DNA of 64,000 nucleotides from Nostoc sp. KVJ3 (GCF_026127265.1 NZ_WWFG01000003.1:372001-436000), one strand, 5' to 3'. Shown: positions 18,173-27,620, counted from the stretch's first letter. Program-made: numbers and translations. Notes: generated by a model not told the origin, from the sequence alone.

Positions 18173-18389
18173 GTGTTGCTAAAGCTTCTAGAAATTGCGC
18201 TCACCGAGACGAGCGGAAAAGGGATATATTTTTTCCAAGTGAGCCTATTATGATGCTCATCTAACATTGGAGGCAAGTGATACCTCCGGTAAGCTTCTCG
18301 AAGAGACGCTGCGCGAACGCTAACGCAGAACGAAAGAATGAGCATTAAAAGCTCGTATCGGCAAGATTATAAATATAAGGACAGCAACA
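18173..18389. other. Intergenic region with dispersed repeat
   Basis: It contains GAGACGCTGCGCGAACGCTA, a member of the palindromic repeat family seen at 7690-8035 and 9365. ATAAGGACAGCAACA just before 18390 provides the ribosome binding site of the next gene. Confidence 0.5.
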
Positions 18390-18932
18390 ATGGAAACATT
18401 AAAGAATTATCAATTGATAGTGAAAACGGGTAAAACTACGACAGAAAAAGCTTTAGAATTGTTTAACACCCTTGAACCCGTAGATTTAGGCTTTATGTAT
18501 GGTCGTTGGCAAGGGTCTGGACTGCATACAAATCATCCGATGGATGGTTTATTGGAAATTTCCAATTGGTATGGTAAGGAATTTATAGATTCTGAAAATA
18601 TTCATCCGTTATTATTTTTAGATGGTCAGGGAAAAATTTACCAGGTTGCGCCTAACCCCACTTTAATGAACTGGGTTTTAAAATTGCCGATCCCTAAAAA
18701 TAATTCTCTCAAACCATTGCTGATTTCAATTAATTCTTTACTTAAGACCGATAAAAGTCAAGCCAGACTGCGGATGATGGAGTATAGAGGAAAAGTGACT
18801 GCTACAATGATTTATGATTATTTGCCAATCAATGATTCTTTCAGAAAAGTAGATGAAAATACTGTGTTAGGAATTATGGATTATAAAAACATACTTCAAC
18901 CTTTCTTTTTTATTCTCAAGCGATGCCTTTAA
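18390..18932 (+). CDS. GXWXG / DUF4334 domain protein
   Basis: The N-terminal half contains FMYGRWQGSGLHTNHPMDG, matching the GXWXG motif that names this domain, and the C-terminal half has RGKVTATMIYDYLPINDSF followed by LGIMDYK and PFFFILKR, matching DUF4334. This two-domain protein of about 180 residues occurs in fungi, actinobacteria and cyanobacteria. It is soluble, with no signal peptide, and its function is not established. AAGGA nine bases upstream supports the ATG. It converges with the gene at 19134, sharing a hairpin between them. Confidence 0.85.
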   Translation: METLKNYQLIVKTGKTTTEKALELFNTLEPVDLGFMYGRWQGSGLHTNHPMDGLLEISNWYGKEFIDSENIHPLLFLDGQGKIYQVAPNPTLMNWVLKLPIPKNNSLKPLLISINSLLKTDKSQARLRMMEYRGKVTATMIYDYLPINDSFRKVDENTVLGIMDYKNILQPFFFILKRCL

Positions 18933-18934
18933 AA

Positions 18935-18958
18935 CAGTTATCAGTTATCAGTTATCAG
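18935..18958. repeat. Heptamer tandem repeat (AGTTATC)
   Basis: More than three uninterrupted copies of a 7-bp unit, CAGTTATCAGTTATCAGTTA and on. Short tandemly repeated heptamers of this type are typical of heterocystous cyanobacteria. Confidence 0.85.
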
Positions 18959-19092
18959 TCAGCAACGGCGTATGGTGGGGGTAAAAGTTGCCTCACCAAC
19001 ACATTTAACCTGTACAAAGAGCATAAGCTACAGATTTTTTGAATGGGCAATAAAAGCAAGATTCTTTCATGATATTGATGTGATAAGTTTAT

Positions 19093-19130
19093 AGATTCCC
19101 CAGTGAAATAGATAACTGGGGAATCTTTAT
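19093..19130. terminator. Bidirectional terminator between convergent genes
   Basis: AGATTCCCCAGT and ACTGGGGAATCT make a 12-bp stem with a 10-base loop, followed by TTTATTATTT. It lies directly before the stop codon of the reverse gene at 19134 and follows the forward gene at 18390. Confidence 0.75.
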
Positions 19131-19133
19131 TAT

Positions 19134-19415
19134 TTACTCTGCATTGATGTAATCGGTTGGATCTAAGTAATCCGGTGAGAACCCGTCTGCATCACTATGA
19201 TAAATTGGCTCTATATAATCCAGTACAGATTCATCGGCAATAATCTCTGTCCTTGTGCTAAGTGACGTAATTTGAGTGTCCATTTCTGGAATATCAATTC
19301 CTAACCGTTCGCATATTTCTCTTATTTTTAGGTATTGAGGATGTATTTGCTCATCAATATAAGAATGATGTCCATACCCCTCTGATTCCCAAGAACTAAC
19401 AATTATTTTCGCCAT
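19134..19415 (-). CDS. Hypothetical acidic protein
   Basis: About 93 residues, MAKIIVSSWESEGYGHHSYI at the start and a very acidic C-terminus (YHSDADGFSPDYLDPTDYI). No domain is recognised. The ATG at 19415 is preferred; a GTG two codons upstream is possible. It follows the WGR protein gene on the same strand, separated by a hairpin, in a cluster with the AAA ATPase and DUF2997 genes, so a shared role is possible but unproven. Confidence 0.55.
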   Translation of the reverse strand: MAKIIVSSWESEGYGHHSYIDEQIHPQYLKIREICERLGIDIPEMDTQITSLSTRTEIIADESVLDYIEPIYHSDADGFSPDYLDPTDYINAE

Positions 19416-19445
19416 ATTCACTCATTATTTTAATTTTCAATGATA

Positions 19446-19488
19446 AAAAACTACCACAAAACTACTATTAAATAAGCTTTGTGGTAAT
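19446..19488 (-). terminator. Hairpin after the WGR gene
   Basis: CTACCACAAA pairs with CTTTGTGGTAAT across a 16-base loop, directly after the WGR stop codon as read on the reverse strand. It could end or attenuate the WGR transcript. Confidence 0.45.
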
Positions 19489-19492
19489 TCGT

Positions 19493-20053
19493 TTACAAAT
19501 GTCGCCAGAAGTTCTTACTGATAGTCTTGAGACTGACAACTGCTGTTTCTGTTGTTGCTTCAGGGGCATGACCAACAGCCACCGCAGCAACTTGTGGTGC
19601 AGGTGTCGCTAACAGGGAATTGAGTAATCCCATTTGATAATCAACATCTTCTACTGAGCGATATACCCTGTATGGTTCAATTTGCATACCCAAAGGTGTT
19701 GGGACAATCTTCAGATATTGATTTAGGGCATTGATATAAGCAACTGAAAAGTTTTTCTGCTCTACATAAGGACGAATAATTTCTAGTAATTCAATCGCTC
19801 TATTGATTTCAGAAACTTCACAATTACTGTCGATTTGTGACTGACTTCTTCTGTAGCCTTTCATCATCTTTTCGGCTACTAGATTGTTGAATTTGCTAAC
19901 GGCTCTTTGATAATTACCTAATGTGTGGACTTTAGTCTGTGCTTGATAGCCGACTCTGCCCCACTGCACTGTTAAATTACCATCTTCGACTTTGGCCGCC
20001 CAGAATTTATTGCTGTTCTGGATAGCATCAACAAAGACTAAATAGATTTCCAT
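19493..20053 (-). CDS. WGR domain protein
   Basis: The N-terminal 75 residues are a WGR domain, named for the visible motif (TVQWGRVGYQ, residues 28-37) and found in poly(ADP-ribose) polymerases and many bacterial proteins, where it contacts DNA or other proteins. The remaining 110 residues contain a helical segment (INRAIELLEIIRPYVEQKNF) and no known enzyme. At 186 residues it is longer than single-domain WGR proteins. It follows the AAA ATPase gene on the same strand, 125 bp away, so the two are probably cotranscribed and may act together. Confidence 0.8.
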   Translation of the reverse strand: MEIYLVFVDAIQNSNKFWAAKVEDGNLTVQWGRVGYQAQTKVHTLGNYQRAVSKFNNLVAEKMMKGYRRSQSQIDSNCEVSEINRAIELLEIIRPYVEQKNFSVAYINALNQYLKIVPTPLGMQIEPYRVYRSVEDVDYQMGLLNSLLATPAPQVAAVAVGHAPEATTETAVVSLKTISKNFWRHL

Positions 20054-20178
20054 ATTTTTACCCTGTCAATTTCCTAACTTTAGGGCATTGCCCTATCTGA
20101 GATAGATATACTGAACGCGATCGCTACGAACTTAAAAGAGTGATCGCCCCATAGAATCAGGAGACAATCGCTTTTTCA

Positions 20179-21801
20179 TCAGTTCATATTCCGAAACTTA
20201 GCAGCACGCAAGGATTGAGTTTTCGCTGCAACCACAGGACTACTAGCCTGTCGTGCGGTAGCCGCCCAGGATTGCATTCGTTCGACTGCCGCCGCATCCT
20301 GAATTGCAAGCGGGGTAATCGTTTGACGACAGGCTTCGAGGTCAGCAAGTGTTACCTGCTGCGGTCTATCCTCATCGAATGCCAGCAGAGCAGCTTCCGA
20401 AGCAAGGGTTTCCAGTTCCGCCCCTGAAAACTTTGCAGTATTGGCAGCGATCGCTTCGAGGTACTCCGATTCCAGGTGAATGCCAAAACGTTGTAGATGA
20501 ATCCCCAAAATCTGTACACGCTCTGGCTCTGTGGGCAGATCAACAAAGAAAGCCTCATCAAACCTACCTTTGCGCTTAAACTCACTTGGTAGTGCTGATG
20601 GATCATTGCAAGTAGCTACAATAAATACCCCAGCAGTACACTCACTCATGAACGTAAGCAAAGTTCCAAGAATCCTTTGACTAACACCACTTGTATCGCC
20701 CTGACCCGAAAGCGCCTTTTCCACCTCATCAATAAACAAGACACAAGGTGCGATCGCTTCTGCTGTTTTCAATGCACGTTTAACATTACCTTCGGATTCG
20801 CCAACAAGTGAACCTAGAAGGGACGCAATGTCGAGTTGTAAGAGTGGTAGATTGAGTATATTAGCGATGTTTTTGGCGCAGTGACTTTTACCTGTTCCGG
20901 GTGGGCCAGCTAGCAACACACCTTTGGGTTGGGGTAAGCTAAGACTTCGTGCCTCTTGTGTGAATAGTCGCCGCCGCCTCATCAACCACTCGCGCAGTAG
21001 ATCCAAACCGCCAAAAGGAATGGTAGCTGGCTTACCCAACTCGATACCCATTTGAGACAGTAGCCGAGTTTTGTACTCGACGGCTTTGGGGATGAAATCA
21101 GCGCCAACGACGACACCATCATTAGTTAAGTTTTCTTTGACTGTTAACCGAAGGAAGTCGCTAATCTCCTCCAGGGTTAATCCCAGGGCAGCACGAGAAA
21201 GAGTTTCAAATTCAGCATTTTCTAGCGTTACAGTAAAAGTCAATTCCTGTTCAATAGCAGACTGTTGTAAGTCATGCAAATAAGAAGTGATATGCTCAAG
21301 TATTTGGTCAATACTAGGTAAAGGGACTTCACAATAAGGAATCAATCTGAGTAAGGATTCGTGTAATTGTATGTTCTGACCCAACAAGACAATGCGTTTA
21401 TCTGTGGGTTTTAACCTGTGGTAAAGGTTTTTTACCTTGCTTAAAATCTCCCAACTCAATTGGGGTGAGTTCTTAGCAATAAAGGGGTGAATATCTCCGA
21501 GGATAAATACACCATTTCCACTAAAGTTAGCAATGTAGTCGAATACAAATAGTAGTGGATCAGCGTGTGGAGGTCTTTTGTACTCTGCAACTGGCTTAAA
21601 GACCAATCCCCCATCTGCTGCGATTAAACATTGCTCTAAGGTTGATACTCCCAGATTCCAGAAGAATATTGGACTTGATAGCTTGCTAGATGCCTCTGTA
21701 GTCAACCACTGAATAATCGTCGCTTCATCGGGCGACAGAACATCAACCGCAGCAATGGGTATTTGTGAATCGAGTGTGGAGAGAAGATTTGAGAGTTTCA
21801 T
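20179..21801 (-). CDS. ycf46: Ycf46-type AAA+ ATPase
   Basis: The C-terminal half is a full AAA+ module: Walker A GPPGTGKSH near residue 300, Walker B CVLFIDEVEKAL, a sensor region with FIVATCNDPSALPSEFKRKG, and the arginine-containing GRFDEAFFVDLP. The N-terminal 200 residues form a degenerate RecA-like domain, as in Ycf46, a family in cyanobacteria and algal plastids linked to photosynthesis and carbon uptake. The length, 540, fits. It is probably a soluble remodelling ATPase. It is followed by the WGR gene and preceded by the DUF2997 gene, a grouping known in cyanobacteria, though the usual ycf35 neighbour is absent. Confidence 0.85.
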   Translation of the reverse strand: MKLSNLLSTLDSQIPIAAVDVLSPDEATIIQWLTTEASSKLSSPIFFWNLGVSTLEQCLIAADGGLVFKPVAEYKRPPHADPLLFVFDYIANFSGNGVFILGDIHPFIAKNSPQLSWEILSKVKNLYHRLKPTDKRIVLLGQNIQLHESLLRLIPYCEVPLPSIDQILEHITSYLHDLQQSAIEQELTFTVTLENAEFETLSRAALGLTLEEISDFLRLTVKENLTNDGVVVGADFIPKAVEYKTRLLSQMGIELGKPATIPFGGLDLLREWLMRRRRLFTQEARSLSLPQPKGVLLAGPPGTGKSHCAKNIANILNLPLLQLDIASLLGSLVGESEGNVKRALKTAEAIAPCVLFIDEVEKALSGQGDTSGVSQRILGTLLTFMSECTAGVFIVATCNDPSALPSEFKRKGRFDEAFFVDLPTEPERVQILGIHLQRFGIHLESEYLEAIAANTAKFSGAELETLASEAALLAFDEDRPQQVTLADLEACRQTITPLAIQDAAAVERMQSWAATARQASSPVVAAKTQSLRAAKFRNMN

Positions 21802-21895
21802 GTCAATTATTCAAATATTTCACTTATGAAATGGCGAAGCCTTTATGATCAGCAGTTACCAGCCGAGTTAAGACTGGTAACTGATGACTGATTTT

Positions 21896-22076
21896 TGAAT
21901 TCAAAATTCAAAATTCAAAATTCAAAATGAAGAATAGAATAATTAATTAATTCTGGGTACAAGCCCCCACTGATTCTTGGAATCAGTGGTCTACAATCAG
22001 TGGCAGGTTTCAAGCCCCCACTGATTGTCTTTAATTTTGAATTGATAATTTTGAATTTTGAATTCCCCGAAGGGGT
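21896..22076. repeat. AT-rich octamer repeats and hairpins between ycf46 and DUF2997 genes
   Basis: Tandem TTCAAAA units run from 21898 to 21927 and reappear inverted at 22028-22062. Between them are two inverted copies of CCCCACTGATT, including the hairpin CCACTGATTCTTGGAATCAG followed by TGG, and the palindrome CCCCGAAGGGG. The arrangement resembles a small non-coding mobile repeat. Confidence 0.6.
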
Positions 22077-22083
22077 TGACTGA

Positions 22084-22296
22084 TTACTGACGTAAACGTG
22101 TTTGGCTGCTGTTCGTAGCCCGAAGCTGTTGGGTTTGGGCTTCATTTTTAAATGTGCGATCGCTCTCGCTGACAACTCCAAGTGCTTCTTCAAATGGTTG
22201 CGTAGCTCCAAGACAACTTAGCCCCTCAAATCCCTCAGCCTCCACTCGAACTTCACCTGTAGCACTGTCAAAATGAATCAGTATTGAGCGTTCCAT
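22084..22296 (-). CDS. DUF2997 family small protein
   Basis: The protein of 70 residues opens MERSILIHFDSATGEVRVEA and continues EGFEGLSCLGATQPFEEALG, the pattern of DUF2997, a small cyanobacterial and plastid-related family usually encoded beside ycf35 and Ycf46-type ATPases. The start at 22296 is fixed by GAGGAGATAA directly upstream. The frame is open further upstream, but those codons come from the terminal repeat of the neighbouring insertion sequence. It heads the cluster with ycf46 and the WGR gene. The element inserted 26 bp upstream may have removed the native promoter. Confidence 0.8.
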   Translation of the reverse strand: MERSILIHFDSATGEVRVEAEGFEGLSCLGATQPFEEALGVVSESDRTFKNEAQTQQLRATNSSQTRLRQ

Positions 22297-22322
22297 ATTT
22301 ATCTCCTCACGTACTGTTGAAC

Positions 22323-24257
22323 GGGAGCAATGCGATTTTGTTAGGCGACTCAAAAAAAGTGCGATCGCTAAAAATTATATTTAGGTACAAGGTGATTTTA
22401 TTTGCAAATAAAATACTGGTTTGCACAAAAATTCATCTTGATGAAATATCTCAAAAAGATTAATAGCACGTCATTTGACGATTTTTTATAAAAATATCTG
22501 CAATCAGTCTTTTATACTTAGTATGAATTATGCCAAAAAGTAAATTAAAGGGAAGATTAAAGTATAAAATTTATCAAGCAGCTTGGGGTTTGATAAAGGA
22601 ATTAAAGATAGAACCACAAAAATTATCCCAACTTCTAGCTATCCATTGACAACGCAGATGTAACATAATTTCTGCATTTTCTTTCAACCAAAATTTACTG
22701 TTACCCTTGATTCTTAAATTTACAACTTGGCGGATTAAACTCTCAATTGCACCACTGCCAACAGGTAGTTTTTTATTTATTGCTTTATCATAATTTAAAC
22801 GCCCTTTACGATAAGCATCTAAAATATAATTCCGCTTAACTACCATAATCTTACAGCGTTCTCCAGTAGCTACAGCAATTAACTCATCCATCTGGCTGAT
22901 TAAGGATTTAGCATTACCTTTTTTCAAAATCTTTCTGGCTTTTATAAACCATTCTTTAGACTGTACTTCCTCATTAAAAGCCGCGTCTGCAAATGCTTTT
23001 ATATTTTCCGTAACATGATAAAAATCGAATAGCTGATAAGTTTCAACTGGGCATCCTAATCTTGCCAAAAGTGGGGGAATATGTATCCAGATCCACTCCG
23101 CTCCATCCCCGATTAATAAGACTTGTTTTGCTTGACTAATTCCCAAGTCAACTAAATCCGCTTCTAAAATCTCCAAAAGTGCTTTATATCCTTCATAAGT
23201 GCCATCATTCGTAATAGGAATTTCAGAATTATTTATTTTTTTACCTTGCTCATCAACAACATAAATTGTGAATAACTTTGGCTCAACCCATTTGCCGGTA
23301 AACCCGTGTCGCTTGGTTTTGGAATTTTTTCTCCCCTTTTTATTAATTCGGATTCGACTCCGACCACCATCTACGGCAATGACAACTCTTTGGTCTTTCA
23401 GAATATTACCTTCAGCTAAATTCCCTAATTGGCGATTTAAGATTTTAGATTGACGTAAGTTGATCCCAATTTGACCGAATTTATATGTTAAACGTTCAAT
23501 TCGTTTTAAACTAAGGTTAATTCCCCAACCCGTCAAAGTTGTACAGGCGGCTTCAAATGAGCTAGTGATTGCACCATATTGGGCAACAGTTGACCATACC
23601 AAAGGGGTTAATCCTTCTGACATTCCTAACCACATTAAAAATGGGCAAAATCCTTCGCACAAAGATTGATTTTCATCCTTTTTTTTTGATAGTTACTACA
23701 TACGGTAATTTTAAAGTAACAAGTACATTCCCAATTGTTAATATTTGTCGAGTCCGAAAACCATGTCTTTGGGTTTTGGGATGCCACCAGCCTTGAGTTT
23801 GAGTTTTTGCTGTATCGAGAACTGATTGAGATTGGGAAAGATTATATAAAAATAAGGCAATACATTGACCCGCTAGAATAAGCGCTGAATCTCTAATTTT
23901 TTGTTCTCTTTCTTTTAATACTTGCCCATCCCAAACAATAACATTAGTCAATTCTAAAAGTTTAGTAATCTGAGCTTCAAAGTCTTTCAATGATTTCACT
24001 AAATCTAAAGTTGCATCTATATTTTTTTCCATCAAGGTAGGCATTTCCTGTCTCAAAAGCATTGCTAAAAGGGAATTCTACCTTTTTCGCATCCACAAAA
24101 AAATAGCACTCCAAACTGATGTTACGGATGCTGTTCATTATTAGAACGTTTTACGTATTAATACTAGCTAATATTGTAATAAATATATTTTTATACTGAA
24201 AAAGATGATTAGCGATCGCACTTTTTTTGAGTCGCCTAACAAAATCGCATTGCTCCC
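22323..24257 (-). mobile_element. ISKra4-like insertion sequence, copy A
   Basis: The ends are GGGAGCAATGCGATTTTGTT on the left and its complement on the right, continuing as an inverted repeat of about 48 bp that includes GTGCGATCGC. The 1935-bp unit carries a transposase on the reverse strand and is closely related over its full length, including non-coding ends, to copy B at 42168-44092. The nine bases on the two sides differ (CTGTTGAAC and GTAAATCCT), so no target duplication is present, which suggests rearrangement at this copy. Confidence 0.85.
22574..24062 (-). pseudogene. ISKra4-like transposase, frameshifted copy
   Basis: The transposase reads in two frames that meet at a run of nine A near 23686 (mRNA sense). 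The first part (24062-23673) ends LPYVVTIKKKG; the second resumes KKKDENQSLCEGFCPF and includes AVDGGRSRIRINKKG, LIGDGAEWIWIHIPP and the C-terminal GSGAIESLIRQVVNLRIKG. Copy B has the same protein in one frame. The A tract could allow slippage that restores the protein, or this may be a disabling mutation. The family assignment, ISKra4-like, rests on the GSGAIES motif and general layout. Confidence 0.8.
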
Positions 24258-24389
24258 GTAAATCCTGGGGACAGGCTCAGTCAATGCGTAGCGTCTCGCA
24301 GAGAAGGCGCGGCAGCACTGTGGCATACACAACACACCCGTCCAGAATTAGATCGGCATCGCAAAGACTGTTTAAAGCTGGCAGAACAG

Positions 24390-25499
24390 ATGGAAATTAC
24401 GTTTTCGTTTGAGCATGATTATGAACTGCCAAGCGTTGCATCACCACAGGATATTTATGTTTTGAGTGTTCCTTTCGGTGCAGGTGCGATTAAATGGAAA
24501 GAATCTTTAGAACAAAAGGGAATTAAATTTGATGCCACTATTCATCCTCAATTACCTCTGATTGAATTTGCTTTGAAAGACTTATCTCCCAAAGTAGTTG
24601 ATAAATTAGCAGCTAAATTTGGCGAAAACATTAACGATTTAGATGACCTTAATATTCCGAAGGATTTGAGAATTATCCCTCCAGCAGATCATAGTTGGGC
24701 AACATCACGTCAGGATTCAGGTGTTGGTGCTTTGGCATATAACCTGTTTACAGAGGAAGTATGTCAGCAGCTTCAGGATTTTCAGTTTGATGAAATTAAA
24801 GTGTTGGGTATCAAATACAATGACTTCGCCAATGAAAACTTTGCTAGTAAGCAATGGAAAAAGCGCAGCGTTACTTTGGAAGTAGGAGTTTTTGAGTTAC
24901 CCGAATCACACCCAGAGTTTTATCGTTACAACGGTACACCGATATTACAGATTGATGGCAAGAATTTAGGCACTTTTGCTCCTGACAGTCCGAAACTGCC
25001 GATTGGTGCTACATTTGCAGCTACTTTGCAACCAGATGGCTCTAGTGTTATCCTCAAGGTTAATCCTGAGTCAATCAATCTGCCAGAAATTCCATTACCG
25101 GAATCAGAACCAAAGTTAGATACTGCTGGGCAATTCCGAGCCATTCACCGTGAACTGTGGCGTAAAGAAATGTTTGATAATTTAGTAGGAGCGATCGCTA
25201 CTACCTACGAACAGCGACAAGCCAATCAATCTGCAAGTAATGAAATTGAGCAGTTTAAAATTGGTAGCCATTGGACTGCTTATGTGCAACCCAGTGGTGA
25301 TTTTATTGTGCGTAATGAGGGTAAGCGGACGATTTGTCGAGGCAATCTACAGACGTGTGAGGAGATATTTCCACTTTCAGAAGAACGTGCCAGTGAGCTA
25401 GAAGCGATGATTTTAGAGAGAGAGCGATTACTTCACAGAAAACATGAGTTATCAAACAATAGACACCATATTAGCAGTCAGGATATAGAGTTGAACTGA
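24390..25499 (+). CDS. Unidentified protein, possibly N-terminally truncated
   Basis: The 369-residue protein starts MEITFSFEHDYELPSVASPQ. I recognise no domain. It contains LPIGATFAATLQPDGSSVIL, suggesting a beta-rich section, and a more helical C-terminal part with FRAIHRELWRKEMFDNLVGA and a charged tail. The frame stays open upstream of the ATG, reading LWHTQHTRPELDRHRKDCLK, back towards the insertion sequence ending at 24257, and there is no ribosome binding site. This may therefore be the C-terminal portion of a larger protein cut by copy A of the ISKra4-like element. No function is proposed. Confidence 0.5.
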   Translation: MEITFSFEHDYELPSVASPQDIYVLSVPFGAGAIKWKESLEQKGIKFDATIHPQLPLIEFALKDLSPKVVDKLAAKFGENINDLDDLNIPKDLRIIPPADHSWATSRQDSGVGALAYNLFTEEVCQQLQDFQFDEIKVLGIKYNDFANENFASKQWKKRSVTLEVGVFELPESHPEFYRYNGTPILQIDGKNLGTFAPDSPKLPIGATFAATLQPDGSSVILKVNPESINLPEIPLPESEPKLDTAGQFRAIHRELWRKEMFDNLVGAIATTYEQRQANQSASNEIEQFKIGSHWTAYVQPSGDFIVRNEGKRTICRGNLQTCEEIFPLSEERASELEAMILERERLLHRKHELSNNRHHISSQDIELN

Positions 25500-25513
25500 A
25501 GTCGCAAAGGAGA

Positions 25514-26929
25514 TTATGTTCCACGCCGCCTGTACCAAATCCTGAGAAGTGGTCGAGTGAAGCGATCGCTCTTTAACGGAGTAACATCCAAAGGTAATTG
25601 AACTGTAAAAGTGCTGCCTTTACCTAATTCGCTTTGTACATTTAAATTACCTTGATGTGCAAGAACAATAGCTTGAACAATGGCTAGTCCCAAACCAGAA
25701 CCGCCAGTGTTACGAGAGCGATCGCTACTTACTCGATAAAAGCGATCAAAAATCCGCGTCAGTTCGTGTTTCGGGATACCAATCCCTGTATCTTGAACTT
25801 TAATTACAGCATTATAGTCGTTGCGATCTAAGAAAACTGTTACTTCCCCACCTCTAGGTGTATATTGTATTGCATTGACAATTAAATTAGAAAACAAGCG
25901 ATAAAGCTGGTCAGAATTACCTATAATATTCAGAGGTTGATTCACTTGTATTAAAGATGTCAGCTTTATCCCTGCGGCAGTTGCGATCGCTTCAAATTCC
26001 TCAATTAAATCACTAACAATATCAGTTAGACAAGAAATTTCATATTGTAACTTTTGGGCTTGTCTATCCATACGTGCCAACATTAATAAATCAACAACTA
26101 AAGTAGTTAGTCGCTGATTTTGACGCTGTATAGTTTGCAAAATATCCCGTGCTTCTTCTTCGTCTAGTTGAGACATTAAAAGTGCTGATTCCACGGTTGC
26201 ACCTGTCGCAGCTAGAGGTGTTCGTAATTCATGGGCTGCATCTGCTGTAAACTGTTGAATTTGTCGGTAGGATTGATAAATTGGCTGCATAGCTAATGCT
26301 GATAACCACCAACTAGCACCAGCAATCATACCCATTGCCACTAGCAACCCTAACACCAAAATTAGTTTTACACTATCCAAGTAATGATTAAACTCTTGTA
26401 GACTTCGCCCTACCTGCATATATCCCCAGTCTTGATAATTTTGGGTATGCAGTGCTAGGGTAATTTGATGGTAATCCTTACCTTTACTATCTTTGAGAAA
26501 TTGCCAAATTTTTGGATCAAAAACATCAGGTAATCCCTTGGGATAATAACCAGCATTAGCAACTAATTTTCCTGAAATATCAAAAAAACGTATATAGTAG
26601 CTAGTTTTAGTAACAATACCAAGAAGATGGCGTTTAGAATGCGGATGTTTTTGAATACAATTAGTAGCTTGAATTCCACAGTTATCTAGATTTGGGAATA
26701 ACTGATGCGCTAAAGGTTTCAAATCTCCAGGCGACTGTAGTTTTAATTCAATACTATCGTGCAGTGTCCCCCCCACAGACTCGATTTCACTGTCTAAAGC
26801 CACCACATGAGCATGAAACACTGCTCGATAGAAACCGAAAGCAGATATGCTTAAAATTAAACCCATAACGATCGCATAATACAGAGCCAACCGAATACGG
26901 GTAAGTCGAAACAGCTTATTCTGATTCAT
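25514..26929 (-). CDS. copS: CopS-like sensor histidine kinase
   Basis: The 471-residue kinase has two membrane helices (LALYYAIVMGLILSISAFGF near the start, and LILVLGLLVAMGMIAGASWW at about residue 190) enclosing a periplasmic sensor region. Then come the HisKA motif DAAHELRTPLAATG with the phospho-His near residue 232, and the ATPase motifs NLIVNAIQYTPRGG, VQDTGIGIP and GGSGLGLAIVQAI. It overlaps the response-regulator gene by 14 bp. Its place beside a DUF305 (CopM-like) gene and copper-export genes, as in copMRS of Synechocystis, suggests it senses copper. The ligand is inferred, not shown. Confidence 0.8.
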   Translation of the reverse strand: MNQNKLFRLTRIRLALYYAIVMGLILSISAFGFYRAVFHAHVVALDSEIESVGGTLHDSIELKLQSPGDLKPLAHQLFPNLDNCGIQATNCIQKHPHSKRHLLGIVTKTSYYIRFFDISGKLVANAGYYPKGLPDVFDPKIWQFLKDSKGKDYHQITLALHTQNYQDWGYMQVGRSLQEFNHYLDSVKLILVLGLLVAMGMIAGASWWLSALAMQPIYQSYRQIQQFTADAAHELRTPLAATGATVESALLMSQLDEEEARDILQTIQRQNQRLTTLVVDLLMLARMDRQAQKLQYEISCLTDIVSDLIEEFEAIATAAGIKLTSLIQVNQPLNIIGNSDQLYRLFSNLIVNAIQYTPRGGEVTVFLDRNDYNAVIKVQDTGIGIPKHELTRIFDRFYRVSSDRSRNTGGSGLGLAIVQAIVLAHQGNLNVQSELGKGSTFTVQLPLDVTPLKSDRFTRPLLRIWYRRRGT

Positions 26930-27620
26930 TGGTGAAATTCAGACGATATCCCATACCGTGCAAAGTTTCTATCAAATTAGGACAGTCGCTATTGCTGAGT
27001 TTGCGACGTAATAAACGTATTTGTGCCGCCACTACATTACTACTAGATTCCGCATTAACTTCCCAAATTTGATTGCGAATTTGTTCAGTAGTGACAATCT
27101 GCTTGGGGTGCTTCATAAAATATTCCAATAGTTGGAACTCTTTATTAGTTAAAGGAATGCTTTGCTGTTCGCCTATACTATTTTGTCTTACAACTGTACT
27201 ATTGCCGTAATCTAGAGTCAAGTTACCAACAGTCAATTGTTGAGGTTGGAAATGTGGAGAGCGGCGCTGCAAAGCCCGCAATCGTGCTAGCAATTCTACC
27301 ATGCCAAAGGGCTTCACTAAGTAGTCATCTGCACCTGCATCTAAGCCAGTAACCTTATCTTCCATTCTATCTTTAGCGGTTAGCATCAAAATAGGAAGAG
27401 GATTTGCTTGAGAACGCAGTCTTTTACACAGTTCTAAACCACTAATTCCTGGAAGCATCCAGTCAAGAATTGCTACTGTATATTGTGCCGAACTATTTTC
27501 TAAGTAAGCCCATGCTTCAGTACCATCCATTACCCAATCAACCAAGTATTTTTGTTGATTTAAGGTACGCTTGATAGCAGTCCCTAAATCTGGCTCATCT
27601 TCGACTAGCAGCACCCTCAT
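26916..27620 (-). CDS. copR: CopR-like OmpR/PhoB-family response regulator
   Basis: An N-terminal receiver with Asp53 in AILDWMLPG, acidic residues EDE at 7-9 and Lys in YLVKPFG is followed by a winged-helix DNA-binding domain (LTNKEFQLLEYFMKHPKQIV and VAAQIRLLRRKL). It precedes and overlaps the kinase gene, so the two form one operon. A direct-repeat box lies 95 bp upstream of its start (27715-27732), and identical or near-identical boxes precede the RND pump and adaptor genes, which suggests autoregulation and one regulon. The name copR is by analogy with Synechocystis. Confidence 0.8.
   Translation of the reverse strand: MRVLLVEDEPDLGTAIKRTLNQQKYLVDWVMDGTEAWAYLENSSAQYTVAILDWMLPGISGLELCKRLRSQANPLPILMLTAKDRMEDKVTGLDAGADDYLVKPFGMVELLARLRALQRRSPHFQPQQLTVGNLTLDYGNSTVVRQNSIGEQQSIPLTNKEFQLLEYFMKHPKQIVTTEQIRNQIWEVNAESSSNVVAAQIRLLRRKLSNSDCPNLIETLHGMGYRLNFTNESE

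Noticed and set aside
22084..22353. Longer version of the DUF2997 protein starting inside the insertion sequence
   Set aside because: A strong ribosome binding site and the family start point to 22296.
24227..24412. Frame beginning MSRLTKSHCSR as a gene
   Set aside because: Its first residues are the translation of the insertion-sequence terminal repeat, which gives the same peptide at every copy (also near 22353, 42198 and 46900).
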